A stretch of DNA of 64,000 nucleotides, from NCBI GenBank assembly GCA_036847185.1, contig DAIUAM010000005.1:1-64000 (forward strand), read 5' to 3'. This DNA is from UBA4738 sp002413305 (GTDB lineage Bacteria; Actinomycetota; UBA4738). The notes beneath the pieces were generated by a model, which was not told the origin of the DNA, ran no database searches, and was given only the letters and a program-made list of their open reading frames with translations. Position numbers and translations under genes: made by a program. Of this stretch, positions 1-8,167 are shown piece by piece. The number at the start of each line of letters is the position of its first letter. Position 1 is the stretch's first letter.

Positions 1-1
1 C

Positions 2-536
2 AAAGGGATGGATGAAGCGGTGTTCTCATACACCACGTTGACGGACTCGGCCCCGGTTCTTCGGGCCGGAAGCCGTCAAGCGGATCACGGAGTACGGGCG
101 CACGCTGTCCGTGCTGGTGTGCACCGACGACGAGGCGCACCCCGAGAACCGGGTGATCCAGGCCGACGACTGGGCACCCGACGAGCACGGGCCGGTACCG
201 AAGGTCGTCTACCACCCGACGCCGGCCTCGAAGGAGCGCCAGGATTGGTTGGCCCGCAAGGCCGCCGAGCTGCTCAGGGCGGCCGGGGCCGTCAAGGTCC
301 ACCGGACGAACTTCCCCCGGTCGCTCCTCACCCACATCATGGGGACGATGCGGATGGGGACGGATCCGCAGCGCAGCGTGGTGGACACCGACGGGCAGAC
401 CCACCATGTGTCCGGCCTCTTCGTCGGGGACAGCTCGGTCCTTCCCAACGGGCTGGGCGGTCCGAACCCCACCCTGACCGCGCAGGCGCTCGCCCAGCGG
501 ACCGCCGAGCGCATCCTGGCCGCGGCGCTGGGCTGA
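2..536 (+). CDS. GMC-family oxidoreductase, C-terminal fragment with frameshift
   Basis: This is the C-terminal part of a glucose-methanol-choline family FAD flavoenzyme, which oxidises alcohols or sterols. The gene begins before the window. Two family hallmarks are visible: the HIMGTMRMG motif with the active-site histidine, and the NPTLTAQALAQRTAERI segment near the C terminus. Coding potential runs in frame 2 from base 2 and moves to frame 3 near base 53. Dropping one C from the C4 run at 51-54 joins TLTDSA to RFFGPEAVKRI smoothly, and frame 3 is blocked by a stop at 39-41. The break is either a sequencing error or an inactivating mutation. The neighbours (SCP2 proteins and alcohol dehydrogenases) fit a lipid or alcohol oxidation cluster. 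The substrate cannot be told. Confidence 0.8.
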
Positions 537-683
537 GCGGCTGCGTGATGTCGTCAGTCCTCAGCCCGGGGGCGTTTCGGGTGGAACGTGCGAACGCCGC
601 CGTGCTTTACTTCGGAGCGAGCAGGCAGCTCGCAAACGATGGTGGTCGCCGGCCCGCCGGCCGGCCGAAGGGAGGAACGATCC

Positions 684-1109
684 ATGCCGGAATTCCCCAG
701 TGGGGACTGGTTGAACGTCTATGTCGAACGGATCAACTCGAGCTCCGAGTACCGGGAGGCCGCCGCGACCTGGGAGGGCGACATCTGCTACGTCTTCGAG
801 GCCGAGCCCGACAAGGGCGTGCCCGAGGACCTGTGGGCGTGGCTCGACCTGTGGCATGGGGAGTGCCGGGGCGGGAAGTACGGCCTGACCCCGGAGGAGG
901 GCGAGAAGGCGAAGTTCATCATCCGCGCTCCCTACTCGCGGTGGAAGGAAGTCATCAACAAAGAGCTGGACCCGGTCAAGGGGATGATGCAGGGGAAGCT
1001 CAAGCTGAAGGGCGACCTGCCGACCATCGTCCGCTACGTGAAGGCGGCGAACGAGCTGGTGAACCTGGCCGCCAGCGTGCCGACCGAGTTCGTGGACGAG
1101 AAGGCCTGA
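684..1109 (+). CDS. SCP2 sterol-transfer family protein
   Basis: This 141-residue protein resembles the SCP2 (sterol carrier protein 2) fold, whose members bind lipids or acyl chains in a hydrophobic tunnel. The region around EAEPDKGVPEDLWAWLDLWHG, followed by a KFIIRAPYSRWKEVI stretch and a GMMQGKLKLKGD segment, is typical of SCP2-like proteins with acidic N-terminal halves. I chose the ATG at 684 because GGAGG lies 8 nt upstream (671-675); an upstream in-frame ATG at 588 has no ribosome binding site. The gene sits between a GMC oxidoreductase and two dehydrogenases, and a second SCP2 gene follows at 3285, so a role in presenting a lipophilic substrate to these enzymes is inferred. Confidence 0.75.
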   Translation: MPEFPSGDWLNVYVERINSSSEYREAAATWEGDICYVFEAEPDKGVPEDLWAWLDLWHGECRGGKYGLTPEEGEKAKFIIRAPYSRWKEVINKELDPVKGMMQGKLKLKGDLPTIVRYVKAANELVNLAASVPTEFVDEKA

Positions 1110-1167
1110 GCGACCGGCACGCCTCGGCTGCCGGCAACGCCCGCACCGTCCCGGGAGAGGTGACCAC

Positions 1168-2208
1168 ATGAGGGCCGTCGTCTACGAGGACATCCACAAG
1201 GTGCGGGTGGATGACGTGGCGGACCCGCGGATCCTCGATCCGCACGACGCGATCATCCGGGTAACCACGGCCGCCATCTGTGGCTCCGACCTGCACTTCT
1301 ACAACGGCAAGGCGCCGATGTCGCCCGGCGACGGCATCGGCCACGAGGGCGTCGGCGTGGTCGAAGCGGTCGGTCCGGAGGTCGAACGTTTCAGGACGGG
1401 CGACCGCGTGGTGATGGCCTTCGACATCGCGTGCGGACACTGCTGGTTCTGCCTCCACGGGCAGACCTCTCTGTGCGAGGACTTCCGCAACCTGGGGGCT
1501 GGGCCGTTCGGAGGCGGCCTGGGCGGTACACAGGCCGAGCTCTGCCGGGTGCCCTTCGCCGACACGAACCTCCTGGCCATCCCGCAGGGCATGGACGACG
1601 AACGGGCCGTCTTCGTCGGCGACATCCTCACCACGGGCTACTACGGGGCGGCCATCGCCGGCATCCAGCCGCGGGACACGGTGGCGGTGATCGGGGCCGG
1701 CCCGGTCGGCTTCTTCGCCGTCCAGGCCGCGATGCTCCACGGGGCGAAGGAGGTCTTGGCGTTGGACTTCGAAGCCGACCGGCTGGCCGTCGCGGAGAAG
1801 CTGGGGGCGGTGCCGGTCAACGTCGGCGAACGCAACGCGCAGATGGCGGTCTGCCAGCGGACGGAGGGGCGGGGCGCCGACGTGGTGATCGAGGCCGTCG
1901 GCCACCCGAGCGCCTACGAGAGCGCGGTGGAGATCGTCCGGCGGGGTGGCACGATCTCGGTGGTCGGGATGTACGTGAGCGAGCAGGTCACCATCCCGCT
2001 GGGTATCTACTGGACGCGCATGCTCGACATCCGCTTCGCCGGCCTCTGCCCGATCCATGCCTGGTGGGACAAGGCCATGGCGGCGGTCTCGGCCGGGAAG
2101 ATCGATCCGCTCCCGATCATCTCCCACCGGATGTCGCTCGACGACGCGCCGAAGGGCTATGAGTTGTTCGACGCGCGCCAGGCGACCAAGGTCGTCCTCA
2201 AACCCTGA
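1168..2208 (+). CDS. zinc-dependent alcohol dehydrogenase (MDR family)
   Basis: This 346-residue medium-chain dehydrogenase/reductase oxidises an alcohol with NAD(P). It shows the catalytic-zinc site in CGSDLH and GHEGVG, the structural-zinc cysteine cluster in IACGHCWFCLHGQTSLC, and the nucleotide-binding GAGPVG loop near residue 178. The C terminus includes the SHRMSLDDAPKGYELFD segment common to threonine-dehydrogenase-like members. GAGAGG lies just upstream of the ATG. A paralogue follows after 17 nt, so the pair is probably one transcript and a tandem duplication. The substrate is unknown. Confidence 0.85.
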   Translation: MRAVVYEDIHKVRVDDVADPRILDPHDAIIRVTTAAICGSDLHFYNGKAPMSPGDGIGHEGVGVVEAVGPEVERFRTGDRVVMAFDIACGHCWFCLHGQTSLCEDFRNLGAGPFGGGLGGTQAELCRVPFADTNLLAIPQGMDDERAVFVGDILTTGYYGAAIAGIQPRDTVAVIGAGPVGFFAVQAAMLHGAKEVLALDFEADRLAVAEKLGAVPVNVGERNAQMAVCQRTEGRGADVVIEAVGHPSAYESAVEIVRRGGTISVVGMYVSEQVTIPLGIYWTRMLDIRFAGLCPIHAWWDKAMAAVSAGKIDPLPIISHRMSLDDAPKGYELFDARQATKVVLKP

Positions 2209-2225
2209 GCGGGCCCGGCGCCGGC

Positions 2226-3266
2226 ATGCGGGCGGTCGTGTTCGAGGACATCGGATCGGTTCGGGTCGTCGACGTGCCCGAGCCCTCCCTCGAGGATCCG
2301 CACGACGCGATGGTCCGGGTCACGGTCGGTGCGGTCTGCGGGTCGGACCTCCACGCCTACCACGGCACGTTGCCCATGGATCCGGGAGAGCGCCTGGGAC
2401 ACGAAGCCGCCGGGGTGGTCGAGCAGGTGGGCGCTGCGGTGTCGGCCTTCGAGCCCGGCGATCGGGTGGTGATCGCGTTCGGCAACGCATGCGGCACCTG
2501 CTTCTTCTGCAGGCGGGGGCAGTCCTCGCTCTGCGCTTCGTTCCGCAACCATGGGTTCGGCGCGGCGGCGGGCGGCCTGGATGGCATGCAGGCCGAACGG
2601 GTCCTGGTGCCGAACGCGGACGCCAACCTGCTGGCCGTGCCGGACAACGTGGACGACGACCGCGCCGTGTTCGCCGGCGACGTCCTGCCCACCGCGCTGT
2701 ACGGGGTGCAGCTCGCGCGGGTGGAGCCAGGGGATACCGTGGCGGTGATCGGGGCCGGCCCGGTCGGGTACTTCGTGGCGCGCCTGGCCCTCCTGCGGGG
2801 CGCGGGGCGCGTCCTGGCCCTGGACCTGAACCCGGAGCGGCTGCGCCTGGCGGCGGAGGCCGGGGCCCTGCCCGTCGACGTGGGGGCATCCGATCCGAAA
2901 CAACAGGTCAAGGAGGCGACCGACGGGCGAGGTGCCGACGCCGCCGTGGAGGCGGTCGGTTCGCTTGCCGCGCTTCAGAGCGCGGCGCAGGTCGTGCGGC
3001 GGGGCGGCACGGTGGTCGGCCTCGGCGTTCCGGGCGACGAGACGCTCGAGCTGCCGCTTCGCCGAACCTGGAACCGGGCCATCACTTACCGGTTCGCCGG
3101 CGTCTGCCCCGTTCACGGTCTGTGGGACGATGCGATGCGGGCGATCGCCGAGGGCCGCCTGGATCCGCTGAACGTGGTGAGCCACCGGATGCCCCTCGAG
3201 GATGCCCCGAAGGCGTACGAGCTGTTCGACCGGCGCGAGGCGACCAAGATCCTGCTGTACCCGTGA
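2226..3266 (+). CDS. zinc-dependent alcohol dehydrogenase (MDR family), tandem paralogue
   Basis: This has exactly the length (346 residues) of the preceding dehydrogenase and aligns with it end to end, beginning MRAVVFEDI versus MRAVVYEDI. It keeps the catalytic-zinc residues (CGSDLH, GHEAAG), the structural-zinc cysteines (ACGTCFFCRRGQSSLC), the GAGPVG nucleotide loop and the SHRMPLEDAPKAYELFD segment. The two copies differ throughout, so the duplication is old and the substrate ranges may differ. It lies between the first dehydrogenase and an SCP2 gene, all closely spaced on the same strand, which suggests one operon. Confidence 0.85.
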   Translation: MRAVVFEDIGSVRVVDVPEPSLEDPHDAMVRVTVGAVCGSDLHAYHGTLPMDPGERLGHEAAGVVEQVGAAVSAFEPGDRVVIAFGNACGTCFFCRRGQSSLCASFRNHGFGAAAGGLDGMQAERVLVPNADANLLAVPDNVDDDRAVFAGDVLPTALYGVQLARVEPGDTVAVIGAGPVGYFVARLALLRGAGRVLALDLNPERLRLAAEAGALPVDVGASDPKQQVKEATDGRGADAAVEAVGSLAALQSAAQVVRRGGTVVGLGVPGDETLELPLRRTWNRAITYRFAGVCPVHGLWDDAMRAIAEGRLDPLNVVSHRMPLEDAPKAYELFDRREATKILLYP

Positions 3267-3284
3267 GCGAGGAGGGCGAGAGCG

Positions 3285-3701
3285 ATGGCCGTGAAGGTGG
3301 AGTATCCGGACCCGGAGCCCAACGGGCTGGCGTCGATGCTCGGCGGGCTGATCGAGGGTAACCTCGAGGCGCACCCCAACCGCGAGGCGCTCCTGGCGAA
3401 GCCCGCCACCTATAGCATCACCGCGCCCGACGTCGACGTCTCCGTCTCGATCCGGCTCGCCCCGGGCGCGGTCACGGTTCGCAACGGCGTGGTCGGCACG
3501 CCCCAGATCAGCATCCGGACGAACTCCGACAACCTGATGGGGATGTCCTCGGTCCCGCTCAAGTTCGGCCTGCCCGACTCCATGACGAAGGAGGGCCGCG
3601 AGGTCAACAAGAAGCTGTTCAAGGGTGAGCTGAAGGTGAAGGGCATGTGGACCCACCTGGGCGCCCTGGCGCGCCTCAACAAGCTGCTGTCGGTCCGATG
3701 A
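3285..3701 (+). CDS. SCP2 sterol-binding domain protein
   Basis: This 138-residue single-domain protein belongs to the SCP2 lipid-carrier family. The segments DVDVSVSIRLAPGAVTVRNG and TPQISIRTNSDNLMGMSS look like the beta-rich half of the domain, and KKLFKGELKVKGMWTHLGALARLNKLLSV is the typical C-terminal end. It starts 18 nt after the second dehydrogenase, with GGAGGGCGAGAG upstream of the ATG, so it is probably cotranscribed. Together with the SCP2-like gene at 684 it brackets the two dehydrogenases, as expected if the operon handles a water-insoluble alcohol or steroid. That link is inference from context. Confidence 0.8.
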   Translation: MAVKVEYPDPEPNGLASMLGGLIEGNLEAHPNREALLAKPATYSITAPDVDVSVSIRLAPGAVTVRNGVVGTPQISIRTNSDNLMGMSSVPLKFGLPDSMTKEGREVNKKLFKGELKVKGMWTHLGALARLNKLLSVR

Positions 3702-3713
3702 GAGGAGGCGGCC

Positions 3714-4145
3714 ATGGCACGAGGCATCCCGGCTGACGTCGTTCGCAGGTTCCGGGAGATCCCGCTGTTCGCGAACGTGTCCGTGAAGGGGATCCGGGCG
3801 TTGATCCAGGCGGCAGACGTCCTGGACGTGGCAGCCGGCACCGTCATGATCCGGGAAGGCGAGATGGGCGAGCACCTGTTCGTGCTGACTCGGGGGACGG
3901 CCCTGGTGACCCGGAAGGGCCGGAAGCTCGGCGAGCTCGTGCCGGGGGACTACTTCGGCGAGATGGCCTTCCTCGCCCCGGCTCCCCGTTCAGCCACCGT
4001 CACGGCGTACAGCGACGTGCGCTTCCTGCTGATCGGCCCCCGCGAGCTGGCCGGCGTCGTGAAGCGCGATGCGGTGCTCGCCCAACGCCTGCTGCAGACC
4101 ATGGCCAAGCGGTTGCTGCAGAACCAACGCTCCGGGCTCCTCTGA
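3714..4145 (+). CDS. cyclic-nucleotide-binding domain protein
   Basis: This 143-residue protein is a single cNMP-binding (Crp-like N-terminal) domain. The phosphate-binding cassette is recognisable around residues 83-105 as GDYFGEMAFLAPAPRSATVTA, with the arginine that normally contacts the cyclic phosphate. There is no DNA-binding helix-turn-helix, so it is not a complete Crp-type regulator; it more likely acts as a stand-alone sensor or regulatory partner. GAGGAGG lies 6-8 nt upstream of the ATG. It begins 12 nt after the SCP2 gene and probably closes the same operon. A predicted nucleotide cyclase lies at 10918, but no functional link is shown. Confidence 0.8.
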   Translation: MARGIPADVVRRFREIPLFANVSVKGIRALIQAADVLDVAAGTVMIREGEMGEHLFVLTRGTALVTRKGRKLGELVPGDYFGEMAFLAPAPRSATVTAYSDVRFLLIGPRELAGVVKRDAVLAQRLLQTMAKRLLQNQRSGLL

Positions 4146-4180
4146 GGGAGCGGCGGAGAGGGGCGGCGTTCCCGGCGGGG

Positions 4181-4186
4181 TATCGT
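4181..4186 (+). promoter_or_regulatory. candidate -10 box of a leaderless meaB transcript
   Basis: TATCGT ends 9 nt before the meaB ATG, so transcription would begin at or almost at the start codon. No ribosome binding site is visible close to that ATG. The same spacing recurs before several other genes in this window. Confidence 0.45.
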
Positions 4187-4195
4187 GCCTTCGGC

Positions 4196-5155
4196 ATGAA
4201 GGGGTCCGAGCTCGCCGAACGGGTGCTGGCCGGCGATCGCCGCGCGGTGGCGCGGGCGATCTCGCTGGTCGAGGATGGGTCGAAGGACCTCCCCGCGCTC
4301 TCGGCGGCCCTCTACCCGAAGACCGGCCGGGCCCACACGGTCGGGCTCACCGGTTCGCCGGGCGTCGGGAAGTCCTCCCTGGCCGCCATGCTCGTCCAGG
4401 CAGCGCGAGCCCGGGACCGGACCGTGGCGGTCCTGGCCATCGACCCCACGTCGCCGTTCACCGGCGGCGCACTGCTCGGCGACCGGTTGCGCATGCAGGC
4501 GCACGCCACCGATCCCGGCGTGTTCATCCGCTCGATGGCCACCCGCGGCCACCTCGGCGGGATGGCGCTGGCAGCGCCCGAAGCCCTGCGGATCCTCGAC
4601 GCCTCGGGGAAGGACCTGATCGTGGTGGAGACGGTCGGTGTCGGGCAGGCCGAGGTCGAAGTGGCCACCGCGACCGACACCACGCTCGTCGTGGTCTCGC
4701 CGGGCTGGGGCGACGCGGTCCAGGTCAGCAAGGCCGGCATCCTCGAGATCGCCGACGTTTTCGTGGTAAACAAGGCCGACAAGGAGGGCGCGGACGACGC
4801 GGCCCGGGACCTCCGGAACATGCTCCGGATGGGCCCGAAGCTCGCCTGGCAGCCGCCGATCGTGAAGACGTCCACCGTCGACGGTTCGGGCGTAGACGAG
4901 CTGGTGGATGCGATCGAATCGCACCGCGCCCATCAGCAGGAGTCGGGGCAGCTCGAGGAGAAGCGCACCCGTCGCGTGCTCGAGGAGGTGAAGGGCATGG
5001 TGGCCGAACGCCTCCGAGCCCGCGTGTCCGAGCTGCTCGCGCAGGAAGCCGATGGCGGCGTGGCCGCCGATCTCGCCGGCCGCATGATCGACCCCTATCG
5101 CGCCGCTGACATACTCTTGGAGCGGGTGAGCAGTCCGAGCGAACGGGGAGCGTGA
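4196..5155 (+). CDS. meaB: methylmalonyl-CoA mutase-associated GTPase MeaB
   Basis: MeaB is a G3E-family GTPase that chaperones adenosylcobalamin-dependent methylmalonyl-CoA mutase, gating cofactor loading and protecting the enzyme from inactivation. The 319-residue length is normal. The Walker A motif GSPGVGKS is at residues 53-60, the base-specifying NKAD is near residue 193, and DLIVVETVGVGQAEVEV carries the switch region. The C-terminal helical extension seen in the family is present. The stop codon overlaps or nearly overlaps the start of the mutase gene, so the two are translationally linked, as often seen for meaB and its client. Confidence 0.93.
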   Translation: MKGSELAERVLAGDRRAVARAISLVEDGSKDLPALSAALYPKTGRAHTVGLTGSPGVGKSSLAAMLVQAARARDRTVAVLAIDPTSPFTGGALLGDRLRMQAHATDPGVFIRSMATRGHLGGMALAAPEALRILDASGKDLIVVETVGVGQAEVEVATATDTTLVVVSPGWGDAVQVSKAGILEIADVFVVNKADKEGADDAARDLRNMLRMGPKLAWQPPIVKTSTVDGSGVDELVDAIESHRAHQQESGQLEEKRTRRVLEEVKGMVAERLRARVSELLAQEADGGVAADLAGRMIDPYRAADILLERVSSPSERGA

Positions 5156-5160
5156 CCCAC

Positions 5161-6834
5161 ATGACCGACGACCGGGCGACCGAGTCCGAGTACGAACGCT
5201 GGCGGGACCACTACCGCAAGGCGGGGGAGCGGGACGCGGACTTCGAGACGCTGTCGGGCGAGCCGCTGGAACCGCTGTACACGCCCGAGGACGTCAAGGA
5301 GCTTGACTATCTTCGGGATCTCGGCTACCCGGGGCACTATCCGTTCACCCGCGGTGTGTACCACTCGATGTATCGCGGCCGGCTGTGGACGATGCGACAG
5401 TTCGCGGGCTTCGGCACGCCGGAGGAGACGAACGCCCGGTACCACTTCCTGCTGAAGCAGGGCCAGGGCGGCCTGTCCGTGGCGTTCGACATGCCGACGC
5501 TCATGGGGCGGGATTCCGACGACCCGCGCTCCGAAGGAGAGGTCGGGCGGTGCGGTGTGGCCACCGATTCGTTGCAGGACTTCGAGGCGCTGTTCGACGA
5601 GATCCCTCTGGGTGACATCACCACATCGATGACGATCAGCGGGCCGGCCACGATCCTGTTCGCCTTCTTCCTTGCCGCAGCCGAGAAGCAGGGCGTGCCC
5701 TGGTCGACGCTCGACGGCACGCTGCAGACCGACATCCTGAAGGAGTACATCGCCCAGAAGGAGTGGATCTTCCCGCCCCGGCCGCACCTCCGGCTCATCG
5801 GCGACCTCATCGAGTTCTGCGCGACCGAGGTCCCGAAGTTCCACCCGCTCAGCGTCAGCGGCTACCACATCCGCGAGGCGGGCTCGACCGCCCAGCAGGA
5901 GCTGGCCTTCACGCTGGCCGACGGGTTCAGCTATGTCGAACTCGGCCAGCGGCGCGGGCTGGACGTCGACGCGTTCAGCCAGGGGTTGTCGTTCTTCTTC
6001 AATGCACACATCGACTTCTTCGAGGAGATCGCCAAGTACCGCGCGGCCCGCCGGATCTGGGCTCATTGGCTGCGCGACGTGTACGGCGCGAAGACGGAAC
6101 AGGCGCTCCGGCTCCGGTTCCACACGCAGACCGCCGGGTGCTCGCTGACCGCGCAGCAGCCGGAGAACAACATCGTGCGGACGGCGATCGAGGCGCTGGC
6201 GGCGGTGCTCGGCGGCACGCAGTCGCTCCACACGAACGCGCTGGACGAGGTCCTCGCCCTACCCACGGAGAAAGCCGCCGAGATCGCGCTTCGGACCCAG
6301 CAGATCGTCGCCCACGAGACCGGCGTCACGCACGTCATCGACCCCCTGGGCGGTTCATACTTCGTCGAGTCGCTCACCAACCGGATGGAGCAGGCCGCCG
6401 AAGAGTACTTCTCGAAGATCAAGGAGATGGGGCGCGGCTCCATGTTGGAGGGCATGCTGGTCGGGATCGAACGCGGCTACTTCCAGTCCGAGATCGCCGA
6501 CGCCGCCTTCCGCGAGCAGGAGCTGTACGAGAAGGGCCGGCTGATCAAGGTCGGGGTGAACGAGTTCGTCAATCCGGAGGATTCGCCGCTCGATGTGCTG
6601 GTGATCCCGCCGGAGACCGAGGAGCGCCAGGTCCGAACCGTCACGGCGATGCGCGCGCGCCGCGACCAGACGAAAGCGGATGCCGCGCTGGCGCGGCTGA
6701 CGTCGGCTGCGCGGACGGACGAGAACCTCATCCCCATCCTGGTCGTCTGCGCCCGCGCGTACTGCACGGAGGGCGAGATCGTCGACGCGCTCCGCGGGGT
6801 GTTCGGGGAGTACACCGAAGACCCGCGGTTCTGA
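5161..6834 (+). CDS. mcmA: methylmalonyl-CoA mutase, large (substrate-binding) subunit
   Basis: This 557-residue protein is the catalytic barrel domain of methylmalonyl-CoA mutase, which interconverts succinyl-CoA and (R)-methylmalonyl-CoA in propionate metabolism. Typical signatures are TRGVYHSMYRGRLWTMRQFAGF near the N terminus, SISGYHIREAG-like SVSGYHIREAGSTAQQELAF, and RLRFHTQTAGCSLTAQQPENN. The protein ends right after the barrel, so the cobalamin-binding domain must be a separate small subunit, which is not in this window. I chose ATG 5161, which has GGGGAG 10 nt upstream; a GTG at 5152 would overlap the meaB stop. The pairing with meaB supports the assignment. Confidence 0.93.
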   Translation: MTDDRATESEYERWRDHYRKAGERDADFETLSGEPLEPLYTPEDVKELDYLRDLGYPGHYPFTRGVYHSMYRGRLWTMRQFAGFGTPEETNARYHFLLKQGQGGLSVAFDMPTLMGRDSDDPRSEGEVGRCGVATDSLQDFEALFDEIPLGDITTSMTISGPATILFAFFLAAAEKQGVPWSTLDGTLQTDILKEYIAQKEWIFPPRPHLRLIGDLIEFCATEVPKFHPLSVSGYHIREAGSTAQQELAFTLADGFSYVELGQRRGLDVDAFSQGLSFFFNAHIDFFEEIAKYRAARRIWAHWLRDVYGAKTEQALRLRFHTQTAGCSLTAQQPENNIVRTAIEALAAVLGGTQSLHTNALDEVLALPTEKAAEIALRTQQIVAHETGVTHVIDPLGGSYFVESLTNRMEQAAEEYFSKIKEMGRGSMLEGMLVGIERGYFQSEIADAAFREQELYEKGRLIKVGVNEFVNPEDSPLDVLVIPPETEERQVRTVTAMRARRDQTKADAALARLTSAARTDENLIPILVVCARAYCTEGEIVDALRGVFGEYTEDPRF

Positions 6835-6931
6835 TCCGATACACCGGCATACCGGCCTGTCGGCCAGCTGGGCGATTGCGCGAACCGGTGGGAATCGCTA
6901 GGCTCGGGTCAGCCCGCGACCAGGAGACGTC

Positions 6932-7366
6932 ATGAAGCAGTGGGAGCTTCGCGGCATCACGGTGGACGTCACCCGATCGGTTCCTCCGGAGCCCCCGGTC
7001 GTGCTCGGCGACTCCGTCCGCGCGCTGGTCGACCAGCTCCCGGCGCTGTTCTGGACCACGGATCGAGACCTCCGGTTCACCTCGTTGCTCGGCCGAGGGC
7101 TTGCCGGACTGGGGATCGGTCCGAACCAGGTGGTCGGGATCAGCCTGGAGGAGTTCTTCGAGACCGACGATCCGCGCGACGAACTGATCGCCGCCCACCG
7201 CCGGGCCATCGCCGGCGAGACCATCACGTACGAGTTCCGGATGCGCGGCAGGTTGTTCCACTGCCGGGTCGCCCCGCTCCGGGACACCAGCGGCCGGAGC
7301 CTGGGGACGATCGGGGTGGCCATCGAAGGCCCGGCGGTCGGCGCACCCGAGCGCGTGGTGGCCTGA
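6932..7366 (+). CDS. PAS-domain protein
   Basis: This is a 144-residue protein with a single PAS-like sensory fold. The domain spans about residues 28-130: LVDQLPALFWTTDRDLRFTS opens it, GISLEEFFETDDPRDELIAAHRRAI forms the helical middle, and the C-terminal sheet includes FHCRVAPLRDTSGRSLGTIGVAIE, a common PAS ending. No kinase, cyclase or DNA-binding domain is attached, so its partner is unknown. CAGGAG sits shortly before the ATG, and TAGGCT at 6899-6904 is a possible -10 box. It is flanked by the mutase and a CtaG-like gene, with no clear functional link. Confidence 0.75.
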   Translation: MKQWELRGITVDVTRSVPPEPPVVLGDSVRALVDQLPALFWTTDRDLRFTSLLGRGLAGLGIGPNQVVGISLEEFFETDDPRDELIAAHRRAIAGETITYEFRMRGRLFHCRVAPLRDTSGRSLGTIGVAIEGPAVGAPERVVA

Positions 7367-7417
7367 GGGCGAACGCTGCACCGAACCGCCCTCTCGGCGT
7401 AGGCTGGGCAGAGTCCA

Positions 7418-8038
7418 ATGCCGAGGCCGAACCTGCTCCGGGTGCTCACCGCGTGGCAGCTCGCACCCCTCGTGCTCCTCGCGCTGCTCTTCACGGGCTG
7501 GGCCTATCTGTTCGGCGTGCGGAGGGTTCGGCTTCGGTATCCGCGGGCTCCCTGGCCCGCGACCAGGGTTCTCGCGTTCCTGTCGGGCCTGGCGATGATC
7601 TCGGTCGCGCTCCAGGGCCCGGTGGACGCGTACGCTCGAGTGCTGCTCTGGGTCCACATGATTCAGCACCTGCTGCTGATCATGGTGGCCGTGCCGTTGA
7701 TGTTGCTCGGGAGGCCCGTCACGCTGCTGCTTCGAGCCGTCGGCCTACCGGCGCGGGAGCGGCTGCACGCGATCCTGCACGGGCGTACGGCAGGCGTCCT
7801 CTCGAATCCGGTGGCCGGCGCCGGGGCGCTGGCGGCGGTTCTGGTCGGCACGCACTTCACGCCCTTCTATGAGCTGGCGCTCGAGCATCCTCCGGTCCAC
7901 GACCTCGAACACCTCGCCATGTGGCTGCTGGGCTCGTTCGCCATGCTGCCGGCGATGCTCCTGGTCGCCGGCGCCTGGTACCGGTCCGGGTGCCGCGCCG
8001 GGGAGCGGCTGAACCGGCGGCTCGACGCGATCGGGTGA
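7418..8038 (+). CDS. CtaG-like (caa3 type) membrane protein, shortened
   Basis: This 206-residue integral membrane protein resembles the Caa3/CtaG family, which helps assemble copper-containing cytochrome oxidase. It has about five hydrophobic segments. Histidines in WVHMIQHLLLIMVAVPLMLLG and in THFTPFYELALEHPPVHDLEHL are the most typical family features. Known members usually run to 260-300 residues. Here the stretch between HDLEHL and the last helix (MWLLGSFAMLPAMLLVAGAW) is much shorter than normal, as if one or two central helices were deleted. TAGGCT 14 nt before the ATG may be the -10 box. A divergent paralogue with another role is possible. Confidence 0.65.
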   Translation: MPRPNLLRVLTAWQLAPLVLLALLFTGWAYLFGVRRVRLRYPRAPWPATRVLAFLSGLAMISVALQGPVDAYARVLLWVHMIQHLLLIMVAVPLMLLGRPVTLLLRAVGLPARERLHAILHGRTAGVLSNPVAGAGALAAVLVGTHFTPFYELALEHPPVHDLEHLAMWLLGSFAMLPAMLLVAGAWYRSGCRAGERLNRRLDAIG

Positions 8039-8167
8039 CCCGGCAGCGGGAAGCGGGTGCCTCGTGCGGATGAGAGCCGATGGTAGGCCCGGCCCGTGCA
8101 GCCGCAACGCGTAGTGATCGCGGCGCGATGGAGGGAGTGGCGGCGCCTTTGACCCGACGACCGTTCA

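Noticed and set aside
2157..3875. Long minus-strand open frame over the second dehydrogenase
   Set aside because: It is antisense to clear MDR, SCP2 and cNMP genes and has no recognisable motif.
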